A stretch of 32,551 nt of DNA from Acidimicrobiia bacterium (GTDB lineage Bacteria; Acidobacteriota; Vicinamibacteria; Vicinamibacterales; CAVVIG01). Below, piece after piece: positions 8,947 through 16,667 of the stretch (its first letter is position 1; each line of letters begins with the position of its first letter). The notes beneath the pieces were generated by a model. That model was not told where the DNA came from and made no database searches. It saw nothing but the letters and a program-made list of their open reading frames with translations. The DNA is taken from NCBI GenBank assembly GCA_016871175.1, contig VFZL01000044.1:1-32551 (forward strand), written 5' to 3'. The translations under genes and the position numbers were made by a program.

Positions 8947-10125
8947 GTGTTCTCCGACCGCATGCCTCGGGATCTCAGCCCAAACTGCCTGACGGCCGCT
9001 CTCGGCCGCGCACGCCGCGACGGTCGTGTCGTGACGGATCTCACGCAGTCCAATCCGACGCGTGCCGGCATCCCCTACCCGCGCGATCTACTCTCGCCAC
9101 TCGCCGATGCCCGTGGCCTGCAGTACGCCCCCCAGGCGCTGGGGCTCCGCGACGCGCGCGCGGCCGTGGCCGCCGACTACGAACGACGGGGTGTGTCGGT
9201 ACCCGCTGAACGGATCGTCCTGACGGCCAGTACGAGTGAAGCGTACTCGCTGCTCTTCAAGGTCCTGTGCGCACCGGGCGACGAGGTCCTGGTGCCTCGG
9301 CCGAGTTATCCTCTCTTCGAGCACCTCACACGACTGGACGCCGTAGTTGCGGTGCCGTACGACCTCGAGTATCACGGCACGTGGAGCATCGACCTGGCCG
9401 CGCTGGAGCAGGCGCTGTCACCCCGCACCCGTGCCGTGCTGGCGGTCAGCCCGAATAACCCGACGGGGTCCTACCTCAAGACGGAGGAGCTCGCAGCGAT
9501 CGAACGACTGTGCGCAGCGCGCGGCATCGCGCTCGTCGTGGACGAGGTCTTCGCCGACTATCCGCTCGATGACGGGCACCGAGCGTTCGCCATCGGCCAT
9601 GCCGCCGCGTGTCGAGAGGCGCTGACCTTCAGCCTTGGCGGATTGTCGAAGACGGTGGGCCTTCCTCAACTGAAGCTCGGGTGGATCGCCCTGGGCGGTC
9701 CGCCATCGCTGGTCGCCGATGCGCTCGACCGGCTCGAGTTCGCGTGCGACGCGTACCTCTCGGTGTCCACGCCGGTTCAAGTCGCCCTCCCGGAGATGCT
9801 CGATCGCGGCGCGCCCGTCCGCGGGGCCATTCACCAGCGGGTCGTTACGAACTTCCGGCGACTGAACGCGCTCGCGCGCGAGGCGTCGTCATGTCGCGTG
9901 CTGGACACCGAGGCGGGGTGGTACGCGGTTGTTCATGTACCCACGTTCGGCAGCGAAGAGAGCCTGGTGCTCGAGCTCCTGACGACGCACGGAATCCTCG
10001 TGCATCCGGGCTACTTCTTCGACTTCGCGCGTGAGTCCTATCTGGTTGTGTCCTTGCTGACGCCACCGGCCGACTTCGAGACCGGCGTGCAGACCATCTT
10101 TCGGCATCTTTCGGCACGCCCCTGA
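8947..10125 (+). CDS. Class I/II PLP-dependent aminotransferase
   Basis: A 392-residue cytoplasmic fold-type I aminotransferase. Visible hallmarks are SPNNPTG (substrate carboxylate and PLP-binding Asn), VVDEVFADY (the Asp that contacts the pyridine nitrogen) and Lys235 in LGGLSKTVGLPQLKLGW, the Schiff-base lysine. GTG 8947 is chosen because AGGAGAGG (8931-8938) sits 8 nt upstream; an ATG at 8962 would lack that spacing. The Shine-Dalgarno site directly follows the stop of the cyclophilin gene, so the two are probably cotranscribed. The amino-acid substrate cannot be assigned from sequence alone. Confidence 0.92.
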   Translation: MFSDRMPRDLSPNCLTAALGRARRDGRVVTDLTQSNPTRAGIPYPRDLLSPLADARGLQYAPQALGLRDARAAVAADYERRGVSVPAERIVLTASTSEAYSLLFKVLCAPGDEVLVPRPSYPLFEHLTRLDAVVAVPYDLEYHGTWSIDLAALEQALSPRTRAVLAVSPNNPTGSYLKTEELAAIERLCAARGIALVVDEVFADYPLDDGHRAFAIGHAAACREALTFSLGGLSKTVGLPQLKLGWIALGGPPSLVADALDRLEFACDAYLSVSTPVQVALPEMLDRGAPVRGAIHQRVVTNFRRLNALAREASSCRVLDTEAGWYAVVHVPTFGSEESLVLELLTTHGILVHPGYFFDFARESYLVVSLLTPPADFETGVQTIFRHLSARP

Positions 10126-10134
10126 CGCCCGGTC

Positions 10135-11724
10135 ATGCCCTGCTCTCAGACGCGTCGTCGTTCAGGACTGCTCATCCCCTTGTTCTCGTGCGTGTCGACA
10201 CGCAGCTGGGGCATTGGCGACATCGGCGATGTGCCGGCCGTGGCCGCGTGGCTATCTGCCGCCGGGCAGCGTGCCCTCCAGCTGCTCCCCCTGAACGAGA
10301 TGGCACCGGGGCAGCAGTCGCCGTATTCGGCGATCTCGGCGATGGCCATCGATCCGATCCATCTGGATCTCTCCGCTGTGCCAGACTTTCAGGCGCTCGG
10401 GGGTGAGGCGTCGCTCGATGAGCAGGATCGGTGCCGCCTGGCAGACGTGAGAGCCACGGACCGGATCGACTACGCGACGGTCCGGAGCCTGAAGCAACGC
10501 GCCTCGCGGGCGGCGTTCGCGCGTTTCATCGACGTCGAGTGGCGGCGGGACACCGAGCGGGCGCGCGCGTTTCGAGCGTTCATGGCCGACCAGTCGTGGT
10601 GGCTGGACGACTTCGCGCTGTTTCGGGCGATCCACGCGCGTGAGGACGAGCGCGCCTGGATGGAGTGGCCGGAGCCGCTGAGGCAACGCGACCCGGCCGC
10701 GCTCGCGGACGCTCGTGCGCAACTGGCCGAACGTGTCATGCGCACACAGTATCGCCAGTGGCAGGCAGCGGAGCAGTGGCACCGAGCACGCGCCGCGGCA
10801 CGCGGATGCCACGTCGCGCTGCTCGGCGATCTGCCGTTCATGGTGGACGGCGACAGCGCCGACGGATGGGCGCATCAGTCCTACTTCATGCTCGACACAT
10901 CGGTCGGGGTGCCGCCCGACGCCTTCAGCCAGACGGGTCAGGACTGGGGCATGCCTGTGTATCGTTGGGAGGCGTTGGCTGCGGACGACTTCCAGTGGCT
11001 GCGCCACCGCGCTCGCCGGGCGGCCGAGCTCTACGACGGCTTCCGCATCGATCACCTCGTCGGTTTCTATCGAACGTACGGTCGGCGCAAGTCGGACAAG
11101 GCGTCGTTCTTCACGCCTTCGGAGGAGGATCAGCAGCGCGCGCTCGGCGAGCGGGTGCTCGGGGTGTTTCGTGAGCCCGGCGCCGACGTGGTGGCCGAAG
11201 ATCTCGGTACCGTTCCGGACTTCGTTCGCGAGTCGCTGGCCCGCCTCGGCATCCCGGGTTTCAAGGTCGCACGCTGGGAACGCGAGTGGCAGGCGCCCGG
11301 CCAACCGTTCCGCGACCCGGCGGACTACGTGCCCTGTTCGGTCGCCCACTCGGGCACGCACGACACCGAGACGATGGCGGTCTGGTGGATGCAGGCGCCA
11401 CGCGAAGAGCGCGAGGCGATCGCGGTCATGCCCACGGTGGCTCGTGTCGCACGCGGCGTCGACATTGTCGACGCCCCCTACAACCCCGTCGTTCGCGACA
11501 TCCTGCTCGAGTCGCTGTTTGCGGCCGGGTCTGACTTGTTGGTGCTTCCGGTGCAGGACGTCTTCGGCTGGAGCGATCGGATCAACCAACCGGCGACGGT
11601 TCATGAGGGCAACTGGAGCTTCAAGTTGCCCTGGCCGGTTGATTCGCTCGATGCCGTCCCGGTCGCGCGGGAGCGACAACACACACTTCGTCGATGGGCG
11701 CGCGAGTCGGGCCGCGCACTCTGA
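10135..11724 (+). CDS. malQ: 4-alpha-glucanotransferase (amylomaltase)
   Basis: A 529-residue GH77 enzyme that transfers alpha-1,4-glucan segments between maltodextrins in the cytoplasm. The N-terminus GLLIPLFSCVSTRSWGIGDIGD and the LLPLNEMAPG...SPYSAISAMAIDP block are classic GH77. Catalytic residues are visible: nucleophile Asp306 in FRIDHLVGFYR, acid/base Glu355 in VVAEDLG, and the transition-state Asp410 in SGTHDTETM. Length is normal for bacterial MalQ. It begins 9 nt after the aminotransferase stop without an obvious Shine-Dalgarno site, which suggests translation within the same operon. No other glycogen or maltose gene is in the window. Confidence 0.95.
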   Translation: MPCSQTRRRSGLLIPLFSCVSTRSWGIGDIGDVPAVAAWLSAAGQRALQLLPLNEMAPGQQSPYSAISAMAIDPIHLDLSAVPDFQALGGEASLDEQDRCRLADVRATDRIDYATVRSLKQRASRAAFARFIDVEWRRDTERARAFRAFMADQSWWLDDFALFRAIHAREDERAWMEWPEPLRQRDPAALADARAQLAERVMRTQYRQWQAAEQWHRARAAARGCHVALLGDLPFMVDGDSADGWAHQSYFMLDTSVGVPPDAFSQTGQDWGMPVYRWEALAADDFQWLRHRARRAAELYDGFRIDHLVGFYRTYGRRKSDKASFFTPSEEDQQRALGERVLGVFREPGADVVAEDLGTVPDFVRESLARLGIPGFKVARWEREWQAPGQPFRDPADYVPCSVAHSGTHDTETMAVWWMQAPREEREAIAVMPTVARVARGVDIVDAPYNPVVRDILLESLFAAGSDLLVLPVQDVFGWSDRINQPATVHEGNWSFKLPWPVDSLDAVPVARERQHTLRRWARESGRAL

Positions 11725-11739
11725 AATATGATCAATGAT

Positions 11740-11766
11740 GATCTGACTCTGAGAACGATCTGACTC
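11740..11766. repeat. Short direct repeat, possibly REP-like
   Basis: GATCTGACTC occurs at 11740-11749 and 11757-11766 in the 66-nt malQ-DUF1015 gap. CTGAG and CTCAG (11749-11753, 11764-11768) can form a small hairpin, and four GATC sites fall within about 45 bp. The A/T-rich stretch just upstream may also hold the promoter for the DUF1015-serC pair, but no hexamer pair is convincing. Confidence 0.4.
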
Positions 11767-11790
11767 AGGGGCCGATCTCCGCGAGGTCTC

Positions 11791-13023
11791 ATGGCTCGAT
11801 TGTTTCCCTTTCGGGCGCTACGGCCGCGCCCGGCCGACGCGGCGCGCGTGGCGTCGGTGCCCTACGACGTTGTCAACACGCTGGAGGCACGCCAGCTCGC
11901 CGGTGACAACCCCCTCAGCTTCCTGCGCGTGTCACGCGCCGAGATCGAGCTGCCGGATGGCGCCGATCCATACTCGCCGGTCGTCTACGAGCGCGCCGAC
12001 CACAATTTCAGGGCGCTGACAACGAAGGCATTCGAGCTGGAGGCAGAGCCGTCGCTCTATTTCTATCGTCTGCGCATGGGCACACATGAGCAGACCGGTT
12101 TGGCGGGCTGCTTCTCGATCGACGAATACGACACGGATGTAATCAAGAAGCACGAGCGCACCCGACGCGACAAGGAAGACGATCGCACGCGGCACATGTT
12201 GGCTCTGGGTGCCCAGACAGGCCCTGTGTTCCTCACCTATCGCGCGGCTGCGGAGGTCGACGCGATCGCCTCGCAAGTGACCCGGTCGGTGCCGCTCTTC
12301 GACTTCCAAGCGCCCGACGGCGTGGCGCACACGCTCTGGGTCGTGACCGGGCCCCAGCGTGACGATCTGGTGGCCGCCTTCGGCGGGATTCCTGCGCTCT
12401 ACATTGCGGATGGGCATCACCGTGCCGCAAGCGCCTCGCGCGCGCGGGCCGAAATGCACACACGAGGGGTCAGCGGGCAATCGCTTGGTGACGGCGCGGA
12501 CGCCAATACCGTGCTGGCCGTCGCATTCCCGCACGACCAGATGCAGGTGCTGCCCTACAATCGTGTCGTCAAGGACCTTGCCGGGCTCACACCCGAAGCG
12601 TTTCTCCGGGCGGTCGAGGCCGTGTTCGTCGTGTCCTCTGGACCGGCGGTGCCAGCCAAGCGAGGCGAGATGGCGATGTTCCTCGCCGGGCAGTGGCACG
12701 CGCTACGGCCGCGTGTGGCGCCCGATTCCACCGATCCGATTGGATCGCTCGACGTCAGCGTGCTGCAGGACCGTCTGCTCGAACCGATCGTGAAGATCAC
12801 CGATGTGCGGACCGACAAGCGCATCGACTTCGTGGGCGGCATTCGGGGCACCGCCGAGCTCGAGCGACTCGTCAACGCGGGCAGCGCTGCCGTGGCCTTC
12901 TCGCTTTATCCTGTCAGCGTGGCGGACTTGATGGCCGTCTCGGACGCTGGCGCGATCATGCCGCCGAAGAGCACGTGGTTCGAACCCAAGTTGCGCGACG
13001 GCTTGCTGATTCACCTCATCTGA
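11791..13023 (+). CDS. DUF1015 family protein
   Basis: A 410-residue cytoplasmic protein of the conserved but uncharacterised DUF1015 family. Recognisable blocks are the N-terminal PFRALRPRP...VASVPYDVVNT, the NPLSFLRVSR segment, YFYRLRMGTHEQTGLAGCFS, IKKHERTRRDKEDDRTRH, ALYIADGHHRAASA and the late MPPKSTWFEPKLRDGLLIH. The conserved charged and His-rich blocks (HERT, DGHHR) look like an active site, but no reaction is established that I know of. GAGG (11783-11786) lies 4 nt before the ATG. serC starts 22 nt downstream. Members of this family often neighbour phosphoserine pathway genes, so a link to serine metabolism is a reasonable but unproven inference. Confidence 0.92.
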   Translation: MARLFPFRALRPRPADAARVASVPYDVVNTLEARQLAGDNPLSFLRVSRAEIELPDGADPYSPVVYERADHNFRALTTKAFELEAEPSLYFYRLRMGTHEQTGLAGCFSIDEYDTDVIKKHERTRRDKEDDRTRHMLALGAQTGPVFLTYRAAAEVDAIASQVTRSVPLFDFQAPDGVAHTLWVVTGPQRDDLVAAFGGIPALYIADGHHRAASASRARAEMHTRGVSGQSLGDGADANTVLAVAFPHDQMQVLPYNRVVKDLAGLTPEAFLRAVEAVFVVSSGPAVPAKRGEMAMFLAGQWHALRPRVAPDSTDPIGSLDVSVLQDRLLEPIVKITDVRTDKRIDFVGGIRGTAELERLVNAGSAAVAFSLYPVSVADLMAVSDAGAIMPPKSTWFEPKLRDGLLIHLI

Positions 13024-13045
13024 GACGTGCTTCTTGGAGAGTTCC

Positions 13046-14149
13046 ATGACGACCACCGTTCACCGCGTTTTCAACTTCTCAGCCGGTCCCGCCGTGCTGC
13101 CCGTGTCGGTCCTCGAGGAGATCCAGCGCGATCTCCTGGCCTTGCCGGGTGTCGGGATGTCGATCCTCGAGATCAGCCACCGGTCGAAGACCTTCGAGGC
13201 GATCCTCGCGCAGACGGAGGCCGACATCCGGGCGTTGGCCAACATCCCGGCGAACTACAAAGTGCTCTTCCTGCAGGGCGGCGCCAGCACGCAGTTCTCG
13301 ATGGTGCCCATGAACCTGCTCAGCGCGGGGGGCACCGCCGACTACATCGACAGCGGTTCGTGGGCCGAGAAAGCGCACAAGGAAGCCAAGCGCGTGGGGA
13401 ACGCGAAGGTGGTCGCCTCCACCAAGGGCGAGAACTACTCACGTCTGCCGCTCCAGTCCGAGCTGCAGTTGACGCCGAACGCGGACTACGTGCACATGAC
13501 GTCGAACAACACGATCGAGGGAACCGAGTACAAGACGCTTCCCCATGTCGGCAGCGTCCCGCTCGTCAGCGACACCTCGTCGAACATGTTCAGCAAACCG
13601 ATCGACGTCGGCCGGCATGCGCTGATCTACGCCGGTGCCCAGAAGAACCTGGGACCGTCAGGCGTGACGATCGTCATCATCCGCGAGGATCTCCTCGCGC
13701 GATCGGTGGAGAAGAAGGCCACGCTGCCGACCATGATGAATTATCAGGTGCAGGCGGAAAACACATCGCTCTACAACACGCCCCCAACCTTTGCCGCGTA
13801 CGTCGTCGGTCTGGTGATGAAGTGGCTGATCGCCAACGGCGGCCTCTCGGCCATGGCCGCGGCGAACGAACGGAAAGCCGCCAAGTTGTATGGCGAAATC
13901 GATCGAACCGGTTTCTATCGCGGGACCGCGAACAAACCGGACCGGTCGCTCATGAACGTGACCTTCCGCTTGCGCACCGAGGAGCTCGAGAACACGTTCG
14001 TCAAGGAGTCGACCGCCGCCGGATTTGACGGCCTGAAGGGTCACCGAGCGGTCGGCGGCATGCGCGCGTCCATCTACAACGCGTTCCCTGAGGCAGGCGT
14101 CGACGCGCTCGTCTCCTTCATGCAGGAATTCGAGAGAAAGAACGGTTAG
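13046..14149 (+). CDS. serC: Phosphoserine aminotransferase
   Basis: A 367-residue PLP enzyme that converts 3-phosphohydroxypyruvate and glutamate to 3-phosphoserine and 2-oxoglutarate in serine synthesis; in some bacteria it also acts in vitamin B6 synthesis. The N-terminal FNFSAGPAVLP, QGGASTQFSMVPMNLL, the PLP lysine Lys200 in AGAQKNLGPSG and the C-terminal GHRAVGGMRASIYNA are diagnostic. ATG 13046 is supported by TGGAGAG (13035-13041); the in-frame TTG at 13034 overlaps that site. It is probably cotranscribed with the DUF1015 gene. It converges on pcnB with a 50-bp gap in which I see no clear terminator. Confidence 0.97.
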   Translation: MTTTVHRVFNFSAGPAVLPVSVLEEIQRDLLALPGVGMSILEISHRSKTFEAILAQTEADIRALANIPANYKVLFLQGGASTQFSMVPMNLLSAGGTADYIDSGSWAEKAHKEAKRVGNAKVVASTKGENYSRLPLQSELQLTPNADYVHMTSNNTIEGTEYKTLPHVGSVPLVSDTSSNMFSKPIDVGRHALIYAGAQKNLGPSGVTIVIIREDLLARSVEKKATLPTMMNYQVQAENTSLYNTPPTFAAYVVGLVMKWLIANGGLSAMAAANERKAAKLYGEIDRTGFYRGTANKPDRSLMNVTFRLRTEELENTFVKESTAAGFDGLKGHRAVGGMRASIYNAFPEAGVDALVSFMQEFERKNG

Positions 14150-14199
14150 GCGGGCAGAAACGGGGCGAGTTGAGCGACCTGAGAGCCTGAAGCCACATT

Positions 14200-15639
14200 C
14201 TATCCAGTCGGTCTGAACCGTCTCCGCCGTCGGCGTCGACGACGGCGGGGTGGGTTCGCCTCTGGCTCCGCGATCCCCATCTGTTCGGTCGGTTCGGCCA
14301 TCAGGAGTTGCCAGTGTTCAGCCGCCGCTGGCGCATTGCCGTGGATCTCGAGCCAAGCGAGCGCCTCAGGGAAGATGGCGCGTTCCATCAACGCGTGCTT
14401 GGCGCGAGGACTGGCTTCGATGTCGTGCAGACGCCGCTGCATCGAGAGCAGATGCCGAAGGTGCTCGACATCGCGTCGCGCGAGCGGCAAGCCACCCAGT
14501 CGCGGCGTGGGCGCGTCATGGCGGAGCAAGTCTTCGCCGCCGCGATGCACGGCGCGCGCCCCAGTCGGTGCCAGGCCGAAGGGCAGTAGCAAGCTGCCGA
14601 GCAGAACCGCATTGGAGAACGTCTGGGGAATCGACTGGAATTGCGCGCGATACGCATCTAGCCGCGCGAGCGCGAGCCAGAGCGGATCGGTGGCGCCGTT
14701 GTGGAGTTCCGCGGAGATCGGCTCGAGTAGACCTGCGTCCGCCAACCCGCGAAAGGTCTTTTCGGCCGACCCGATGCGCAGAATCTTGTAGTACTCCTCG
14801 AGCAGGCGCGCCGGCGAGCTGCGCGCGATCTCATGGCGGTGCCGCCGGATCGCGTCGACAATCGGCGGGTCGAGGGTGAAGTCGAGGCGTGCGGCCAACG
14901 CGACGGCGCGCAGCATCCGGACCGGGTCCTCTCGAAACCGCACCTCGGGGTCGCCGATGCAACGAACGAGGCCGGACCGGAGGTCGTCGAGTCCGCCCGT
15001 ATAGTCGATGATCGAGAACGTTCCAATGTCGTAGAAGAGTGCGTTGATCGTGAAGTCCCGCCGGAACACATCCTCTTCGGGCGTGCCGAACGTGTTGTCT
15101 CGGTGGATCAGGTGCTCACGGTCCTGTTCGGGCCCACCGTGAGTGCTCTCCAGCTCGCTCTCGGTGTCGCCTTGGTCTGCGGACGCCGTGCCCGTGGCGA
15201 TGTGCGCCGGCGTTTCTGCGTCGTTGAGCGAGGCGGCTTCAGCCAGATCCCCTCCGTCCAAGGGCTCCGTGGCGCCGTGGGCCTGCCGGCGATGCACCGG
15301 GACGCCATCGTCGGCGATTTCCTCTCCCGCGTGGACCTGACGTCTGAATGTGGCGACCTCAATCACCTTCGCGCCGAACTTGACGTGGGCGAGGCGGAAT
15401 CGCCGGCCGATGATCCAGCAGTTGCGAAAGAGCTTCTTGACTTCGTAGGGGTGGGCCGACGTCCCGATGTCGAAATCTTTGGGCCGACGCCCGAGAAGAA
15501 GGTCGCGGACGCTTCCGCCAACCAGATAGGCGGTGTAGTCGGCTTGCCGGAGACGGTAAAGGACCTTCAGCGCATCGGGGTCGATGTCCCGTCGGGACAG
15601 CGAGTGCTCGTCGCGCGGGACTACGCGCGGCTCGGTCAT
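14200..15639 (-). CDS. pcnB: Poly(A) polymerase / tRNA nucleotidyltransferase family protein
   Basis: A 479-residue class II nucleotidyltransferase, most like bacterial poly(A) polymerase I, which adds 3' A-tails that promote RNA decay. The head domain has GGSVRDLLLGRRPKDFDIGT (residues 41-60, catalytic Asp55 and Asp57) and RRDFTINALFYD with the third acidic Asp195. The RNA-binding neck follows (RFREDPVRMLRAVALAARL). Two features resemble E. coli PcnB rather than a CCA enzyme: the RDNTFGTPEEDVFRRDF block and an Arg-rich basic tail (RRRRRRRRRRFRPTG). An acidic, low-complexity insertion of about 75 residues (103-177) replaces the usual short loop. ATG 15639 (MTEP) is chosen over an in-frame upstream start at 15729, because TACAAT lies 9 nt before it. 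Confidence 0.9.
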   Translation of the reverse strand: MTEPRVVPRDEHSLSRRDIDPDALKVLYRLRQADYTAYLVGGSVRDLLLGRRPKDFDIGTSAHPYEVKKLFRNCWIIGRRFRLAHVKFGAKVIEVATFRRQVHAGEEIADDGVPVHRRQAHGATEPLDGGDLAEAASLNDAETPAHIATGTASADQGDTESELESTHGGPEQDREHLIHRDNTFGTPEEDVFRRDFTINALFYDIGTFSIIDYTGGLDDLRSGLVRCIGDPEVRFREDPVRMLRAVALAARLDFTLDPPIVDAIRRHRHEIARSSPARLLEEYYKILRIGSAEKTFRGLADAGLLEPISAELHNGATDPLWLALARLDAYRAQFQSIPQTFSNAVLLGSLLLPFGLAPTGARAVHRGGEDLLRHDAPTPRLGGLPLARRDVEHLRHLLSMQRRLHDIEASPRAKHALMERAIFPEALAWLEIHGNAPAAAEHWQLLMAEPTEQMGIAEPEANPPRRRRRRRRRRFRPTG

Positions 15640-15648
15640 CGGGACGGC

Positions 15649-15729
15649 ATTGTACCAAAACGGAGTACGGAGGGAACTAACCGCCTTGAAATGCAGTGAC
15701 TTATGGCAAAAAACGTCGTGTGTTACCAT
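15649..15729. promoter_or_regulatory. Divergent promoters of pcnB and the secreted TPR-like gene
   Basis: On the minus strand TACAAT (15654-15649) ends 9 nt before the pcnB ATG, with a possible TTCCCT (15676-15671) 16 nt upstream. On the plus strand TACCAT (15724-15729) ends 6 nt before ATG 15736. Neither start has a Shine-Dalgarno site, so both messages would be leaderless or nearly so. Confidence 0.45.
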
Positions 15730-15735
15730 GCCGGC

Positions 15736-16526
15736 ATGCGCCGTGGTCTTCTCGTGGCGCTCGCCCTCGTCATCGGTCCGGGTACGGTCGCCTTTGGTGC
15801 CGACGATCGGCTCGCGCGAGCGCGGCAGCTCTACAATGAGCGTCGCTTCGAGTTGGCTGTGCAGGCTGCCGACGAGGCCCGCACGCCTGAACGGTCGGAC
15901 TCAGCCGACCTGATTGCCGCACGCGCGCTGCTCGAGAGATTTCGTGAACGCTTTGCGGACGCGGACTTGTATGGGGCGCGTGAGCGCCTGAGGCGCATCA
16001 ACGCCGGACGGCTCAACCCGACCGAACAGATCGAGTATCTAGTGGGGCTCGGCCAGCACCTGTTCCTTGAGGGCGCGGCTGGAGCGGCGGCGAACGTCTT
16101 CGACAACGTGCTGCTGACGTCGCCTGCGCTCTCGACCGCTGCCCGGGAACGCGTGCTCGACTGGTGGGGGAACGCGCTCGATCGCGACGCCCGCCCACGG
16201 GCCAAGTTGGATCGACATCCGATCTACCAGCGTATCAGGGACCGAATGCGAGAAGAGTTGGCAATGAACCCGGCAAGCGCTGTGGCACCGTACTGGCTGG
16301 CGGCTGCGGCAAGCGGGCAGGGCGACCATCAGGCGGCGTGGGACGCGGCGCTAGCCGGCTGGGTTCGCTCTCGGATGAATGAGGATGGCGGCGCGGCGCT
16401 GCGCGCCGAGCTCGACACGCTGGTCCGACGCATCATCGTGCCCCAGCGCGCGCGCGCGCCCACGCCCAACCACCAGAGATGCTGCTGGAGGAGTGGGACG
16501 ACTTCGTGGTCCGCTGGGCTCCTTGA
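15736..16526 (+). pseudogene. Secreted TPR-like protein of unknown function, frameshifted near its C-terminus
   Basis: The ATG at 15736 begins a signal peptide (MRRGLLVALALVIGPGTVAFG). It is followed by about 225 residues of helical, TPR-like sequence (LARARQLYNERRFELAVQAADEA and later AYLW-type repeats such as APYWLAAAASGQGDHQAAWDAA). At a (GC)7 tract (16446-16459) the frame changes. In the original frame the protein becomes Cys/Trp/Ser/Pro-rich junk and runs to 16911, 244 nt into antisense polA. In the frame two bases on, a protein-like helical end PPEMLLEEWDDFVVRWAP terminates at 16524-16526. One GC unit fewer would join the two exactly, giving a protein of about 263 residues. I do not recognise the family. 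Confidence 0.7.
16446..16459 (+). repeat. (GC)7 dinucleotide tract at the frameshift
   Basis: Seven uninterrupted GC units lie inside the secreted TPR-like gene. Six units would restore the continuous reading frame to the stop at 16524. The tract is a candidate slippage site, or a common place for assembly error. Confidence 0.75.
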
Positions 16527-16667
16527 TCCATCGCGGCTCAGCCCCGAACCCGAGATCGGTTGCACCGGGACCTCTCCGCCCCGTCCGCGCATGCACCGCG
16601 CCGGAACTGACTGGCGACTGGTGCTTTGCGAGGGGACTTGCGTCGCCCGTCAGCGCTTGGCCATTCC

